From: Sphagnum compactum | Lineage: Eukaryota; Bryophyta; Sphagnopsida; Sphagnales | NCBI GenBank assembly: GCA_965153455.1 | Contig: OZ234497.1 | Coordinates: forward strand, 4,092,001-4,156,000 | DNA: 64,000 bases | Reading direction: 5' to 3' | Shown here: piece by piece, positions 11,301 through 24,930 of the stretch | Position numbering within the stretch: position 1 is the stretch's first letter | Layout: every line of letters starts with the position of its first letter | Notes under the pieces: model-generated | Databases searched by the model: none | What the model was told of the DNA's origin: nothing | Seen by the model: only the letters and a program-made list of their open reading frames with translations | Translations under genes and position numbers: made by a program

Positions 11301-14300
11301 TATTATAGTCAAAAGATAAAATTCAAGGTTCTGCAAAGCTTTGTTGGGAGCTTAAAATATGTACTTATCAAGGTTGCACAATGGGGTTTTCAAAAATGTG
11401 TCACTTCGCCCAAAAAATCAACGAAAAGAAGACAAGAGTGGAATGGGGCATGTGTGAATTCTCTAGTCTACCCCCAAAGAAATTGAATATCCTAATGAAG
11501 ACAAGGTGTATATATATTTTTTATTGAAAAATGTTTATTGTAATTCCTTTTTATTTGCATTTCTTTTTTAAGTTTATGCAAACATATTTATGTATCTTTT
11601 GTGGATTTGTTAATAAAATCCTCATTTTTCAAGAAGCTTTGCTGTTCAAATAAACTATTATACTTTGTTGCTAACAAGTTGAATGTTGTGAGGATATCTA
11701 AAAAAATTGCCACCTTTTTTTATATGGCACATTTTTTAAATTATTGTTGATTGCCTTGGCCTTGTGTTTGCTTATGTTCTAAACTAGTTTACAAGTCATT
11801 GTTGTTAAATGATGAATTAAATTTTGTCATATCCATGAGTTTAATATTGAAACTAGAAACTTTTTTTGATATCCTAATGAATGAAGATGCAAGTGTTGTT
11901 CTTGAGTTTTGCATGTTTGGCTTTCAACATAAAAAGGGAAGTTTTTAAGATTTTGGATTTTGGTTTCTCTTTCTAAAGAAAATATGAAAGAAAAAAATCT
12001 CTCATAATATTTTTTTCTTGATGTTGGATCCCAAATTTAAATTTAAGAATATTCATCTAGTGGCTTCAAATTGGCTTGGAACAGGGAAAGGCCATTGTTA
12101 AGAAATATGATACAAAACCTTTACATCCCATGCACTTGAAATCTTATTTTCAATGGTGGGAAAAACATGAAATTATGTTCTTACTAGTGAATTTTTTATT
12201 CATCATATCTTGGGAATTGTGAAATCATAGATTGAAATAGAAAGAATTTTTTTCTAATTGAAATATCTTAATGTAAAGACATGTCATTTACAATCAGATA
12301 ACTTATACAAAATATTTTTTGTGAGCAAAAATTGACTAAATGACTTTATAGTTAGTTGCAAGGCCCCTTTTAACTTGGTAGCATTAAGTGAGATTGAACC
12401 AAATTTTAAAAAAGAATTAGAAGAGTTTTGAAAAGCTTTTGAAAGAGATGAAGTTATGCAAACATAAATTTTGAATTAAAAAAATGTTGTCAAATTTTCA
12501 TCAAATGATATATACTTTTACTTTTTCAAGTGTGAATTTTTTTTCGTTTTTAATAAATGAAAATTCAATATTTGGGTTATGAGAATTGAATGTGAAAAAC
12601 AATTGTTATTGCATTAGTGAGAGTTGTTAAGTTTGGGTACTAATTGAGTATGAAAAAAATACAAATCCTGATATCCTGACCGATTCTCACCAGCTCAAAA
12701 AGAAATAAAATAAAATAAAATCAATTCCAGCAACATTATACCTCCTCTACAGGATAGAATGTACCAGGGGCATAATTGCTTGATGATTGCAAAATTACTC
12801 TTGAGTCTCACCTCACCCACAATACTTGCTAAGACAAAACTAATGTAACATCTTTACAATTGAAAATTGAAACCTTCACAAATTAAATTATATATAGAAA
12901 CAAATACCCTTTACTGTCCATTGCATGGGTTTTGATCTTTGATCAATGGCATGCTTCCTCAACACACAAATTAACATCTATGAGATTGTAGAGAAATCTC
13001 CATAAGAACAACTCTTGCTGAAGGTAACATGACACCAAGTGAAGTCATAACTACTGTTGGGCAGTTCTTGACTTTTATGAAGAACCAGAACCTCTAGTTT
13101 CAACTCTGAAAAATAAATTGGAATTGTCTCAGATCTGATTCTACACACAAATAGAACCACGAATCTGGTTTTGGGTCTGGTTCTTTCAGGAAAAAAAAAT
13201 TAAACATTGATTCCAATTTGGATTCTGAAAATCAGTCCCGATTCAGATCCTCGATTCTCACAAGCCAGGACCAAAGATTAATTGTCAATTACCGGATGGT
13301 TAATCACCGATTCTTGTCCCTTTATTAGCCTTTGTCGGAATGAGCTTAAAGTGTTAGACCATCACCTTCTCCATGAAGTTGCTCATGAAGCGGGTACTTA
13401 AGGGAATTTGTATCTTTGGAGGTTGTATGGCTCATATGGTTTTGATGTATCTCAGGACTCGACAAATGATGTTGTGCACACTTTGGCTTTATGTATCTTC
13501 AAAATGTATGTTCACATGTTCATGATTTATGCCAAGGGGAACCAGAAGATGAAAGACTAAAAGTTGCAATGAACAATGTGAAGAAATTGAGACCTAGAAG
13601 ACTTGGGGCCAAGTGGCCAAGGAACATAGACTAATTGGGTACTATAAGCCAAAGGAGTACTATATTTTCATCATGTGGTGTTTGCCACATCTACTAGATC
13701 ATTTTGATTTGGGATTAGATTTTGTTTTAGGTGGGACAAGTGGTCCTTATTGGGATCGATAGGTTATTTTACCCCCATAGTCAAAAGTAAGGTTGGACCA
13801 CTCACAACATGAAGAATGTTCAAAAGTTATTAGTAGCATGGCATGTTCGTGGGAAATAGAAGGTTGGCCCAAATTCTTCTCCATTTACAATGTTGCAATC
13901 ATTTTTATTTACATTTATCTTGTTAATGAAAAATATTATTTCCTCTATTAAGCAAATCATGAATTAAAGTTGTAACTTGTTAAGCAAATTGTTTTCGCTT
14001 AATTGATATTTTCACAAATTAACAAGTCAAAGAAGTCACCTGATTTGTTATTTTGATAATTAATCATGATATAATTACTAATCACTTAATTTGTTAATTT
14101 GTTACCCTATTACGCAATCTATGGATTTGTTAATTTGTCGGTTTATTTAGTCAATTTCTTTTAACTGTCTTTCAAAGTGTGTTTGAAAAATCTTCCTAAA
14201 CTGTCACTTTTTCGAGTTTCCTGCAATCAAAGCCATTATACCACATATTTGGAAAATAGATTAAGGTTTCCATTTCTAAATATGTCGTACCATTCCCATC

Positions 14301-15743
14301 TCTGAAATACTCTCATGTCTTATGGGACCACCAATGCAAATGTTCCTAGAACAAAGGATCTCGGGTTGTCAGAAATGATGTGGCATGCCCTTTTGGCTTT
14401 AGTTATCATGTCACCATTTATTTTGATGTGTTAGTTTCATCCATTAGGTTAGATGTTAACATTTTTTTTTGGTTAAATTAGTTCCAATGATCGAAATTTT
14501 CTAGTCACTTGATTTTTTCAATTGTCACCCAAAACATTTTAATCGTCTAGTTGATGATGACTCAATTTTCACCATTGATTTAGTGATGAAAAAAATTTAG
14601 TTATGACTTAATAGGTTTTTTGCTTGTTGCCTGGAAAAAGATTTGGTCGTTGCTTTTAATTATCCAATTGACAATGGCTTCATTTTCACCATTGATCTAG
14701 CGATTGAATTTGGGCCATATTTCAATCATTGTAAGATTTCGATGATCAAACATCATTATAGTTGCCATATAGGGTTTAGGGTGACCAAATGACAAGAATA
14801 TTGGTTGTTACAAACTTGCCCTAGTTAGTTTGACTTGACCTTATTCTGACATGATGTTAGTCAACATTTTAAATTGGGAAAAGGGATAAATTTGGTACAA
14901 TATTTCAACCTTTTCATGTAATTTTTTTTTCATGATTGTTGAAAAGGTAGTAGTATGATTATGGAATATTCATTGCATCAACTTTTATTATATTGATAAT
15001 TAAAGGTTGAAGCTACTTATCAACATTATTTCTATTGTCAAATTTTTGATGTGGCCAAAGTGATGATGATCCACATATAAGAACATTCAATTAAATATGT
15101 TTTATGAACATCCCTTTTTTGGGGCTACCTATTTAAACTCATGAGTTAATAGTTCAACAATTATTCATTAGCAGTTGTTCATGTTACTTAATCCACTCTT
15201 TCTACATCACAAACTTAACATCTCATGATTTAATAATGAAAATCTTGCAAAAATCATTCATTCATAATTCATACGTTTCACACACTAATGTCATGCATTG
15301 AATGTATGTTTGACACATGAATTTATATAACAAATGTGAAATTTGTGTCACATTCATTTATTCATAGGTTTGTACGTCAGTTATCAACACATTTTATTCA
15401 TGTGTCAAACATGTTTTCAATGCATGATAATCATATGTAAAATGTTCAAACTTATGAATGAATGAACTTTGCACAATTTTCATTATTAATTTATCACATG
15501 CTAAATTTGTGATGTAATATTTTTGTTACCAATTTATTTTGCTACAACTGTGGTTTAAAGGAAAGAATTGAATACATTAGGACTTGGTTTTTGGGTTTAC
15601 AACAGATAGAGAATATTGCATCATTTGTATGCTTGTGGGAGACACTAGCTTGTCTTCATACCAGGACTCAACAATTTTGAATGACATTTTGTTCCACATG
15701 GCACAGCATGCATGCAGCTTGCCTGATGCATGCTGATTTTTGA
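8350..15743. other. long AT-rich intergenic region with dispersed repeat fragments
   Basis: No supported gene in about 7.4 kb. Two fragments of an old dispersed repeat lie at about 9115-9220 and 9420-9500 (motif AACTTTGGGATGCA... after a GGCCAATCAAA-type phrase); related copies are near 32705 and 33955. Segments with repeated GTGTAAAT phrases occur near 8870-9100 and 10060-10140. Near 13053 ACTGTTGGGCAGTTCTT resembles the hAT-type MITE terminus, but no partner end is clear. Around 14470-14760 there are degenerate repeats with the phrase TTCACCATTGAT. Confidence 0.45.
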
Positions 15744-16111
15744 ATGACTTTTATCGACAGGGCTGCTGTTGTTGTGAGTTTCTTTGGCATGAATCTTCCA
15801 AGGTACATTAGTTCAGTTCAGGTTTCCCATTTGATCATCTATACAATCTCTGCACAGGGTGCTATTGATTATCCTTTGGAACTCTCAGAAGGAAAATTAC
15901 TGACTACATATGGTTCATGTCAAACTTCGAAATGCAACAGTGCTGCAGATTACTGATCTTTGAAGAAGGAAACTGGGGACTGTGGGTATGAAGAGCATCC
16001 AAGTCTTTTCTGGTGGGTTGTGGGAGGAGTGACAACCACATCATTGAGTCTAAGTGCTGGAGTTATATTTATCTGTCATGTATGGCCCAGAATTGCAGGT
16101 AAATGACATGG
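15744..16111 (+). pseudogene. possible CorA-type magnesium transporter C-terminal remnant
   Basis: The frame from 15744 reads IDRAAVVVSFFGMNLP, containing the Gly-Met-Asn triad that marks the pore of CorA-family divalent-cation channels. After GAIDYPLELSEGKLLTTYGSC a TGA at 15954-15956 intervenes. The same frame then gives a hydrophobic stretch LFWWVVGGVTTTSLSLSAG that could be the last membrane helix. No upstream domain was found. The match rests on GMN plus a following hydrophobic helix, so the assignment is tentative. The alternative is chance open sequence next to cryptic splice-like sites. Confidence 0.33.
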
Positions 16112-17447
16112 CCAGGTGTGTCATAATCTTACCTCTTCCTTGTACATGCTAACTTGATACTAGTCATCTTAGATCTCTCAAGCGTGCAGAAATCTTCTCT
16201 TACATAGTTTGGCTGTTTGTCAATTGTGACAGGGTTGGTGGCAGCCTCTGTTCAGATTGAGCACTCTTACTTCGCTCAGATATATGTCACTTTCAGCTCA
16301 TTGTTGACTAACCAACAGTCTGTCTAGGTGCAATATCTTGGTCTCTTGAGATTTCTCAAATATCTGGTTGACATCCACCTTTGAATGATCTATTCTCAAA
16401 AATATACCATGATGGGAATTGCATCCATGATAAAAGTAGGTTTCTGCAAAGTGGTGTTGAAATCAGCTAGTCTGTGTAGCTGCAAGACTTTGTGGGGCTA
16501 AATGATCTCTTGCACCATTTTGATGACATTGATGACATTTTTCAAGTTGTCATAGATGAAGGTCTCGCTTCTCACCTTCACTGTCAAGTTTTTAAGCCAA
16601 ATTCTTGGAAGATATGTGTCTTTCTAAGGTAACTGCAGGTTTTCTTTTGTTTGTGTTGAACAGGTGTTCAGCAGTTGCAGTGAAATAGATTGGAAAATCA
16701 GGCAGTGATGAAATAGATCAGAAATCAGAATTGTGCAAACATGTGGTTTCAAAGATATCATGCTGAGTTTTCCCTTATTGCAGTGATTGTTCAAGTCTTT
16801 TTGTGCTCATAACCTCTTTCCCATGTTTGCATGGGCAACTTCCATGCAATGGTTTATGGGCCATGTATTTGATTAGAGGGCTTCAGTATGGTGTCTTGTC
16901 TATAGCTGAAGGTAAGGAAGTGACACAGGCTGAATTTCAATGGGTAGTCAAGATGTGGCCTTCTGCCCATTTCATAAGAGAAGTTTGTCCACTGCCCTTC
17001 ATCATGTTCAGGTCATTTTGCAGAGGTGAACAAAGATTATTAGTTCTGTTTCTCAATAAAGATGGATTCTTGCTTTCCTCTCTGACTCTTACAACAGTCC
17101 CCTTGCCCTTTGCTAAATCTACAGGTGTCTGGATTGCTGAATATCTCAAAATATGAAAGCAATAAGTTTCTTGTCCTTCTCTGTAATGATTTTCCGGTGC
17201 AGAAGGAGCTCAGTCTCATGTTTCGATGTTTTGATCTAAACCACAATCAAGTTTTAAGGGTTGGTTTCTTTCCCACAGATTTATGTAGATCCACCTTTGG
17301 GGGTCTATTTATGCTTCATTTTTGGAGTTCTCATGTAAAGGCTCACCAGACATCTTTGTGTAATGCATTCAGACAAACTATTTGGATATTCAATTAGTCT
17401 GGAAATGTTGATAAATTATCATGACTGTGTACTATTTAATCTGTCTG
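16112..17447. other. intergenic or downstream flank of the AAA-ATPase gene
   Basis: Open frames at 16803-17156 and 17110-17397 overlap in several frames and show no recognisable motif. I treat the stretch as non-coding and 3' flank of the minus-strand gene that ends at 17448. Confidence 0.4.
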
Positions 17448-19809
17448 TTATACTGTTGATGCAGCAGGCTCTTTGATTTCTGCATTTGTCTTTACCTTGA
17501 TGCTACCATCATCTGCAAGTGCTGAATCTTCTTCAGCAGTCACAGAGATTGCATCATCCTTATCATCCTGCTCCAAGGAGACAACTGGCTCAGATGCCAA
17601 TTTTGTCTTATGGAGAACCTGAATGAGGCCTTCAAGTGCTGCAGTAGGATTTCGTTTTCTTTTTAGCAGCTGCTCACTAACATCTGCCGGCGTGATGGCC
17701 TTGTCCAATATTGCTTTCTCCACTTCAGGGAACAGATCATGCTTCTCTAGCCTCAAGTTATTATATGCCAGTACCTGGAAAGCTGTGAAAGTGCACCATG
17801 ACAGGTGAATGTGCATGTCCATCCGACCTGACCGCAACAGGGCTGGATCCAGTTTCTCAATGTGGTTGGTTGTGAATATAATGATGCGTTCACGACCGCA
17901 ACATGACCATAGCCCATCTGTGAAATTCAGCAGCCCTGATAGTGTAACTTGGCTTATCTGTGTCAGTTCAAAGTGCAAACCACAACACAATGGTCCTCAA
18001 ATCAGCTTAGCTCATCAATGTTCCTAAACTGGAACTGTGTCCAAGTCTTCTTCACACAGGTACACTTCTTTCTTCAGACAGGGAGGTGACTCTTTGTATA
18101 TTATATCAAACACATGAGGTGAAAGGATATATTTTGGTATGCTAAAAAAGTTTCTATTAAAATTAAATATAATCTCAAAATCAATTCTAAGCACTCTATT
18201 TATATTTAAATGAATTATAATATTCTTTTTTTCCAATTACTTGCACCTTATATCTTTTTGCAAGTTATTTGAAAAAATTTGGAAGTGAGTTCCCTTAGAA
18301 AATACACTCTTACACACACCCTAAAGACTGAACAAGAACAGTGAGCAAAAAAAGGCATCATGAAATGAGAAATAGAAAAAGAGTAAAGTTGGAGAACACA
18401 GAAAATAAACACAAAAGCAACATAAGAAGACACAGAGAAATGTTCTAATTTTTACCTCATCCTCTCTACCAGGTTGCTTGAAATCAGCATCTGGTTTTTT
18501 CTCTTTCGCCTCTTTTTTTTTGCGAGCTTTGGCTCGCTCTGAGAGATCAAGAGAGCAATCAACGTCTTCAATGACAATCACAGACCGGTCAGTGGTTTGG
18601 ATAAGCAGTGTCCGCAGCTCTGAATTGGAGGCAACTTCCGTGAGCTCCACATCATAAATATCATACTGCAAGAAATTTGCAATGGCTGCAATCATGCTGG
18701 ATTTCCCAGTTCCAGGTGGCCCATAGAGTAAGTAGCCGCTTTTCCATGCTTTTCCTGCTCTGCGATAAAACTCTTCTCCCTTGGTGAAGTCCAAGAGGTC
18801 CTCTTTGATCTCTGCTTTCAGCTCTGGATTCATGGCTAAAGTGTCAAATGTTGAAGGATGCTTAAACAGCACTGACTCCCACAATTTTTGCTGGTACCTG
18901 TGCCAACCAATCAAATGCTCACATAAGAACTAATCAATAATTTTGCAACCAAGATTATGAGTTGGAGCATGAAGATTATATCATATATTTGGTTAATTTT
19001 TCAGAATTTACAATTGACTATTTGACAGTTGGAAAATTGAAGAGAAACCTTGATTTGGGGGACCACCCAATGATCTAACAATAAATATCAATAATGTTTT
19101 GACCCATTAGATGATCCAAAAAATATTTATTAGCAATGTTTTGCTTCAAATTTTATCCTCGCTCTTCTGAAGAATTCAGTGAAACATCAATCTTTTGTCA
19201 GAGCAAACAACAGAAAAGAGAGAGTGAGACAGAGAGGCTGGCTCCAGTGCTCTGGTAGTACCCGGTGTTCTTGACGTTGGTGTAGAGGAGGCGGTCGCGT
19301 GTTTGATCCTTGACTTTCTTGGCAGTGGCGATCACGTGCTCCACATAAGGTTCCAGCACGCGGCTCTTGTGGCTCTTTCGGATCTTGAGCGTGTAAGTGC
19401 GTTTGTCGTCTTGGGGTGCATCGCCGGGCCAGCTGAAGTTGTTGCCTTGTCGTGGTGAGACGCAGTGAGTCCACCAGACGTTGACGCCCATGAACTGCTT
19501 CCTAATGGACTCGTTGTGCGCCAACGAGAAAGTGTTCTTGGTCGCGTTTTTCGGTCGACACAAGCTCACATGCTGTGCGGCTAGAGCCGTAGACGAGCTC
19601 AAATACTCCTCCACGTAATCATAGACTTCATTTCCGCCTGCCCCGTAGAACTCAGGCACGTCAAGGAAAGCGTAAGGCGAGAAGAAGTTCGTCAGGGATT
19701 TGACCCAAGTATCGAGAATCTGGGCATACTGGGGGGGAAGTATGTTGTGTATAAATGCAAACAAACCCGGAATTATTGCCAACAAAGTCCAAAACTCTAT
19801 TCCTCCCAT
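17448..19809 (-). CDS. BCS1-like AAA-ATPase (AATP1/ASD type), three exons
   Basis: Exons are inferred at 19809-19262, 18897-18456 and 17957-17448. GT donors follow 19262 (phase 2) and 18456 (phase 0), and AG acceptors precede the downstream exons. The exons total 500 codons and join without a break to give 499 residues, the usual size of the family. Residues 6-26 form a hydrophobic anchor, followed by the plant AAA-associated domain (FFSPYAF, YVEEYLSSS, WWTHCVS). The AAA core follows: Walker A GPPGTGKS at 242-249, Walker B VIVIEDVD at about 289-296, sensor FTTN at 358-361 and arginine-finger segment RSGRMD at 372-377. The C-terminus is an acidic tail. Homologues sit in mitochondrial or ER membranes and couple ATP hydrolysis to protein remodelling, some under stress or hormone control. 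Location here is inference. No stop, frameshift or lost catalytic residue is visible, so this is the best candidate for a working gene in the window. Confidence 0.92.
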
Positions 19810-20124
19810 TGAGAATCAGAGTAAATTCTCTACAACAACTGCAGCTCAAGGGAAAACAAAAAACAAAACAAAAAAACGCTTGTCTTCTGATGATGGTTCC
19901 GTAAAGCTCCCAACAACAAAGAAGCTTCGGATTCTCTTCCCACCCGTGACCCAAAACCCAGTTCTTAGAGCTAAATTTCCCGAAATCAGCTCAACTCTCA
20001 AAGCTCTCAACCTCAAACGATCAGCACCTAATTCTTGTCCAATTCTCAAAGAACTCTGGACAAGTGTATCGATCTTGATCTGCCTTTTCCTCCTCACTCA
20101 ACCCTAAACCCCTTTCCCGCAAAT

Positions 20125-20157
20125 CCCCCCCCCCCCCCCCCCCCCCCCCGCCCCCCC
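20125..20157. repeat. poly(C) tract upstream of the AAA-ATPase
   Basis: A run of 25 C at 20125-20149, a single G and seven more C lie about 320 bp upstream of the start codon of the minus-strand gene. On the transcribed-sense strand this is a G-run. It is one of three long C tracts in the window; exact lengths of such runs are unreliable in assemblies. Confidence 0.85.
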
Positions 20158-20333
20158 ACTCCCGCCAGAGCTCCATGCGAAATTTCATAGCAAGAGATGT
20201 AAGTAAAAGTTTCAATTTTATAACCATCAGAATTCCAATGGATCTGCGACTGTCTTGCAGTGGACGCCACCCTTTTCTTCAGCAGCTTCGTAGCTCATCG
20301 TCGGTAAGATCTCAATATTAATTCGAAGATTTG

Positions 20334-20540
20334 ATTTTTTATTTTTTATTTTTATTTTTTTCGAAGCACAACAGCAGACTCGACCTGAAAAGCCATTGTC
20401 GTTTTCAAGCGCAATTGGCAGAGAGGGCTGCCAGGAAGTTTCACCTGCACACCACTGGGTTCGAAGTTTGAACCCAAGGTCTACGAATTTTTGAGGTCAC
20501 AGGCAGGGTCCCAGAATTGGCTATACCAATGAGCCATCAT
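20334..20540 (-). mobile_element. tRNA-derived SINE
   Basis: Read on the minus strand, the element opens with a tRNA-like head. It has a box A candidate TGGCTCATTGG (near 20536-20526) and a box B candidate in GGGTTCAAACTTCGAACCC (20476-20458), about 55 bp apart. The body ends in an A-rich tail AAAAAAATAAAAATAAAAAA (20360 down to 20334). The order Pol III boxes, body, A-rich tail is that of a tRNA-derived SINE. No clear target-site duplication was found. It is not a functional tRNA gene because no full cloverleaf can be drawn. Confidence 0.5.
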
Positions 20541-23500
20541 CCTTAGTGAAGCTTTATTTTGTTGCCACAATTTGGTTTTAAAAGACCCCATGATCTGATT
20601 TTAGTCTTACAAAACACATTAATAGTATGAAGACCATTCATTTCTCCTTTGAATTTAAACTTGTTGGCACAAAATGAAAGTGAATCATAAGATCTCAACC
20701 TCAACAAAATATACTTAAAATGGATACCTTTTTATTTCAAAGAAATGTATATCAAATTGTGGTTTTGAATCTTGAAATCTAAAAGAAAAGTAAGGCATAG
20801 TTTAAGCAATAAGCAAATTAGGGCATACAATGTATTAAAAAAATTATTAAAGCATATTACTCAAGCATGCCCAACTAACCAAAATGTTGTTGCCTAATGC
20901 ATTAGGTATGAAAATCGCAAATATTATTTAGATCAATTTAAATGACTAACGATGCTATAATGACATATATCACCTTCTCCAATCGGATTCAGCAACAAAC
21001 TGTTGAATAATTAATTAAATTTTAAATCTCAACTTTAGCACTTGGTTTTTTAATTTTGACTTTTTAAATAGATAATGGTTATAAAAAACAGCAATCACAT
21101 TCATTTTAAGTTTATGGGATAGGCTAGTATGTTTAAATTGTTTCACTTTTAAGTTCTTGAACTTTAAGGTTTATGGTTCAAACTTGACAATTGAAATCTT
21201 GTAGATTCTTAATTTAATTAAAAATTCAGCACAAATAATAAATATTATTTCAAAAATTCAACAAATTTTTTTTAAAAAAATTATGCTGAAATCATTCAGG
21301 TACTACGATATATGCATTAATTATAACCATGATAAACAAACATTCATGATATTTATAAATCAAAATGTCTTTTTTTTCTTTCAAAACATTAATTACCCAA
21401 CTTTTTGTATTCCCATTTTTTTTTCTTGGGCAATTTAAAATTAATTACCCAAAGAGGTGATGTTAGGGTCTTTAGTGTGCCATATAAGTAAGAGGTAATA
21501 CAAATGTTGACAAAAAGATTGTGATAAATTTCCATGTTGTTTTTGGGAAAAAAGAATATTCATGTTTCATGTCATGTACGATACTTACATATATGCCCAT
21601 TTAACCACTATTGGAATATGTGTTAGGTTCCCTAATCAACACATTTTGGCCTTGGCTTTAAGTTAAGGATTTCAAATTTTTTTGTACTAATGTAAGATGC
21701 ATCAAATATACCATCTTTCCTAACATGGTTAATTTTAAAAGTTTATTTAATTAATTGAGTTATGGACAACGTACATTAAATTTGCAATGTGCATAAGGTA
21801 TGACATTCTTGTTGACTTATACTTGTCAAATGATTTGTGTAATAATCAAAACATGAGGAAGAAGATAAAACTTTAAAGGCCATAAGAAAACAAATGAAAC
21901 AAATATGAGTTGGAACAAAACAATAAACAAAAACTACAGACAAACTTTCTTTTTGAGAACTTATAAATGCATGTGCTCTTCATGTTTGTATCATTGCAAA
22001 CATTTTTTGAATATGTTCCTATATCTTTTGGTCACAATTGTTTCAAATGTCAAGATGTCATACCTTTTAGAACTTTGATGTACCCATGAGTCATTTTGAG
22101 AAGCTAATACAATTCATCATTGTTGTCTAACTTCTTGGAACATGAAGGGTTGATCATCTATCACATTCTAAAATGCCCAAAAGCGATGAAAGCTTGTGTT
22201 CCATAAGTTTCAACAATAGAGGTTTTTTCATCTTTGTGTAATGGTAGGAGGGATTGGGATGCATTTACAAGCCAATGCATTCCATTCACTCTTTGCTTTC
22301 TATTTTCATTTCATTTCAACTTTTTTCAAGTGTTTTCATTTTTTCAAATCTCATCACTCAAGATGATTGCATGTATTCGCAATGGTCAATGATTGGAAGT
22401 ATGCTATAAGCTTTTGGGGATGCCCGCCTTTGGGCCACTTTGACAAATAATTTGTGTGGGAATTCCATATGACCTTGGAGGTAGTTGCGATAGTTGTAAG
22501 GTCCTTCTTTGCAAAACTCAATGAGGCACTTGAACTTGTTCAATTAATTCTCATCCAAAGCCCATGCCACACCTTCTTACACAATATCAAGTTGTCCACA
22601 TTCACCAAGAGGTTGAGGGGTGAGAGAGGGGGTGGGAGAGGGGGTAGGCAAAATGCCATGTTTGCAATCAAAACAAAACTCATCACGTCATTAGGTATAA
22701 CTAAAAAAACATATAAGAAAAATCCTCACACATCATCAAGCATATCTTTAAGAAATAATTATGTCATGTATAACATATTAAGAAATTTTCAATTGAAGAA
22801 ATGACTATGTGACATGAAGGATTCAATGCATAAAAGCACAAGCATATGATTTGAAAAGAGAAACAAAAACAAAATGTAGGAAACATGGGTTTGAAAAAGT
22901 AATAGAACGAAAACATAAAATAAATCTAAAAGTTTTAGATTTATAAAAACTGAAATGTTTCACAACCACAATTCCAAAATGCAACATGACATTAAATTTT
23001 TTTTTATGGATTGTAGGCCATCCGACAATTGAATTATACACAATGTAACTTGTATAAAATAAATTTGTGTTGACACTTGAACCACTACAATCCTTAGCTT
23101 CCTTACTTTGATTTCAAAAGTCAAAGTTTGATTCATTTTTTGTAGGAAAAAAAAAAAGAATTATGCCTTTTCAAAGCACCAAATTTGGCACATTCAATTT
23201 GTGCATCAGGAGGAATGTTTCCTAAACTGAAAAGCCACCAAACAAAAAGTGGACATGAATAAGCTTTCTCATGAATTTTTTTAAAAAACCTCCAAAAATT
23301 TGCAAATTTGGAAAAGGAAATGACAAAAACCTTTAAAATAATTTAAATGGAAATTTTGTGTGGTGAGCTTGCTCACCTACAAATATCATGTTCCAACCAA
23401 GTTCGACGAATGAGGAATAGTGCAAGATTTTGGAGTTGCGAAAGATGACCATAATTTTGAAAAAAATTAAAAAGAATGTGTGTGTTTTTTTTTCTTCTGA

Positions 23501-24928
23501 AAATTTTATAATTTTAAAACAAACTAAATTGGAATTTTTTTTGGAAGTTCATATTTTTCTAGTGTAAATTCAATTTTTTTTTGTTGTTGTTTCTTTAGAA
23601 AAAAATTTGCCAACTTTTTGATATAAAAAAACTGAGAAAAAAAAACCTTAGTTGTAGGGTATGAAGTTCACTTTCAAACATCTCAACTTATGTCAAAAAC
23701 AACATCACCACGACAACATTGCTACAACATTCATTGTTGTGGTGTTGTGGTTACAATTTAGTGTTGGGTGGTTCTTTGATTTTTTTCAAAACTCAGAGCT
23801 AGTGCTTTCATTTTGGTAATTGAAGAAAAATAAGATTGCAAAAAAATCTTCTTCAGAAAAAGGGGGAAAGGGCAAAACTAACCTAAACAAGAACCAAAGG
23901 CCACCAAAAGTGCAGAACAAAAGGAGGCATCAAAGAACGGATAATAAGCAAGCATTCGAATACACCACAGGGTTTAGGGTTTAGGGTTTAGATGGGTGGG
24001 TTTAGGGTTTAGGGTTTTGATGCACATTAACCATCCTTTTTATTCTATTAATTAATGAAAGAAACATGAGGAGGAAGCCGCTGCACATGCAACAAGTTTG
24101 TGATGCCTCTTTTAATAAACTCAAATTTTGAATTTTTTTTTTTTCTAACCCTAAACCTACCAACCTAAACCTACTTCTCACTAATCACTAAAACCTTGAC
24201 CTTATTATGTTTTAAAATCTTGAGAGGGTATCAATTTTTTAAAAAATTAAAATTCAATCGAACGCTTGTCAACCCAATAAAAAAATTGAAAAATAAGTTT
24301 CAAAAAAGAATGATCCTTAATGATACTCAAAAAATATTCAAGATGAGAATTCGTTTGAAACCCTGATTGATTTCTCAACTTATTTATTTATTTATTTATT
24401 TATACTTGTTCAACACTGATTCGAATGATGACACATAAAAAGGGAAAGATTCAAAAAGCTTCAAACTTTTGAACAAAACTGTTATTGAGATCTTAGCTTG
24501 AAAGAATTCAAGCTATGGAACTCTAAGGTTTATTAGTCCCGTCAATGCTTGTTTTTCACTATCGACAACATATGTCCATAGCCTTGTAACATGTGTAAGC
24601 CATAACGATTTTTCAGCGAGTTGCTGCATTTGGTCAGAATTCTTCACTTCTTCCACACATAATAGCTAGTGCACTTTCATTAGTAATCAATTTGAAACAA
24701 ACAACAAATTTTCTTGTCTTAGGTCTTCTTTGTCATCATTGTTGGTCGTCGTTTTGTAACCATGGGTCTTATTTGCATAAGATTTTTTCCTTAATTTTTT
24801 CTTGATTGTTTGCTTTTGTTTTTTTCTTTAGGTTGAGTTTATTTGTGCTCTCATTTGCCTTGTACTTTTGATGAATGGGTTCCCGTCCTTGATTTTTATA
24901 TACAAGGTTTTCCTTCTATTAGTTCTAA
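20541..24928. other. AT-rich intergenic region
   Basis: No gene supported. Near 23757 TTTAGTGTTGGGTGGTTCTTTGA resembles the hAT-type MITE terminus seen at 7341, without a clear second end. A tetranucleotide run TTTA repeats near 24385-24405. Confidence 0.45.
23970..24016. repeat. interstitial telomeric repeats (TTTAGGG)
   Basis: Three TTTAGGG units (23970-23990) and two more (24000-24016) are separated by GATGGGTGGG. A short array in the opposite orientation, CCCTAAACCTA, follows at about 24150. TTTAGGG is the usual land-plant telomere unit. Such internal arrays arise by break repair or old insertions. Confidence 0.85.
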
Positions 24929-24930
24929 TA

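Noticed and set aside
16803-17397. Overlapping open frames 3' of the AAA-ATPase
   Set aside because: No recognisable motif, several frames open at once, AT-rich composition; most likely 3' flank.
20455-20540. tRNA gene
   Set aside because: Box A and B-like sequences are present but no cloverleaf, anticodon stem or acceptor stem can be drawn; it fits a SINE head better.
22454-23041. Open frames at 22.4-23.0 kb
   Set aside because: Low-complexity translations without motifs.
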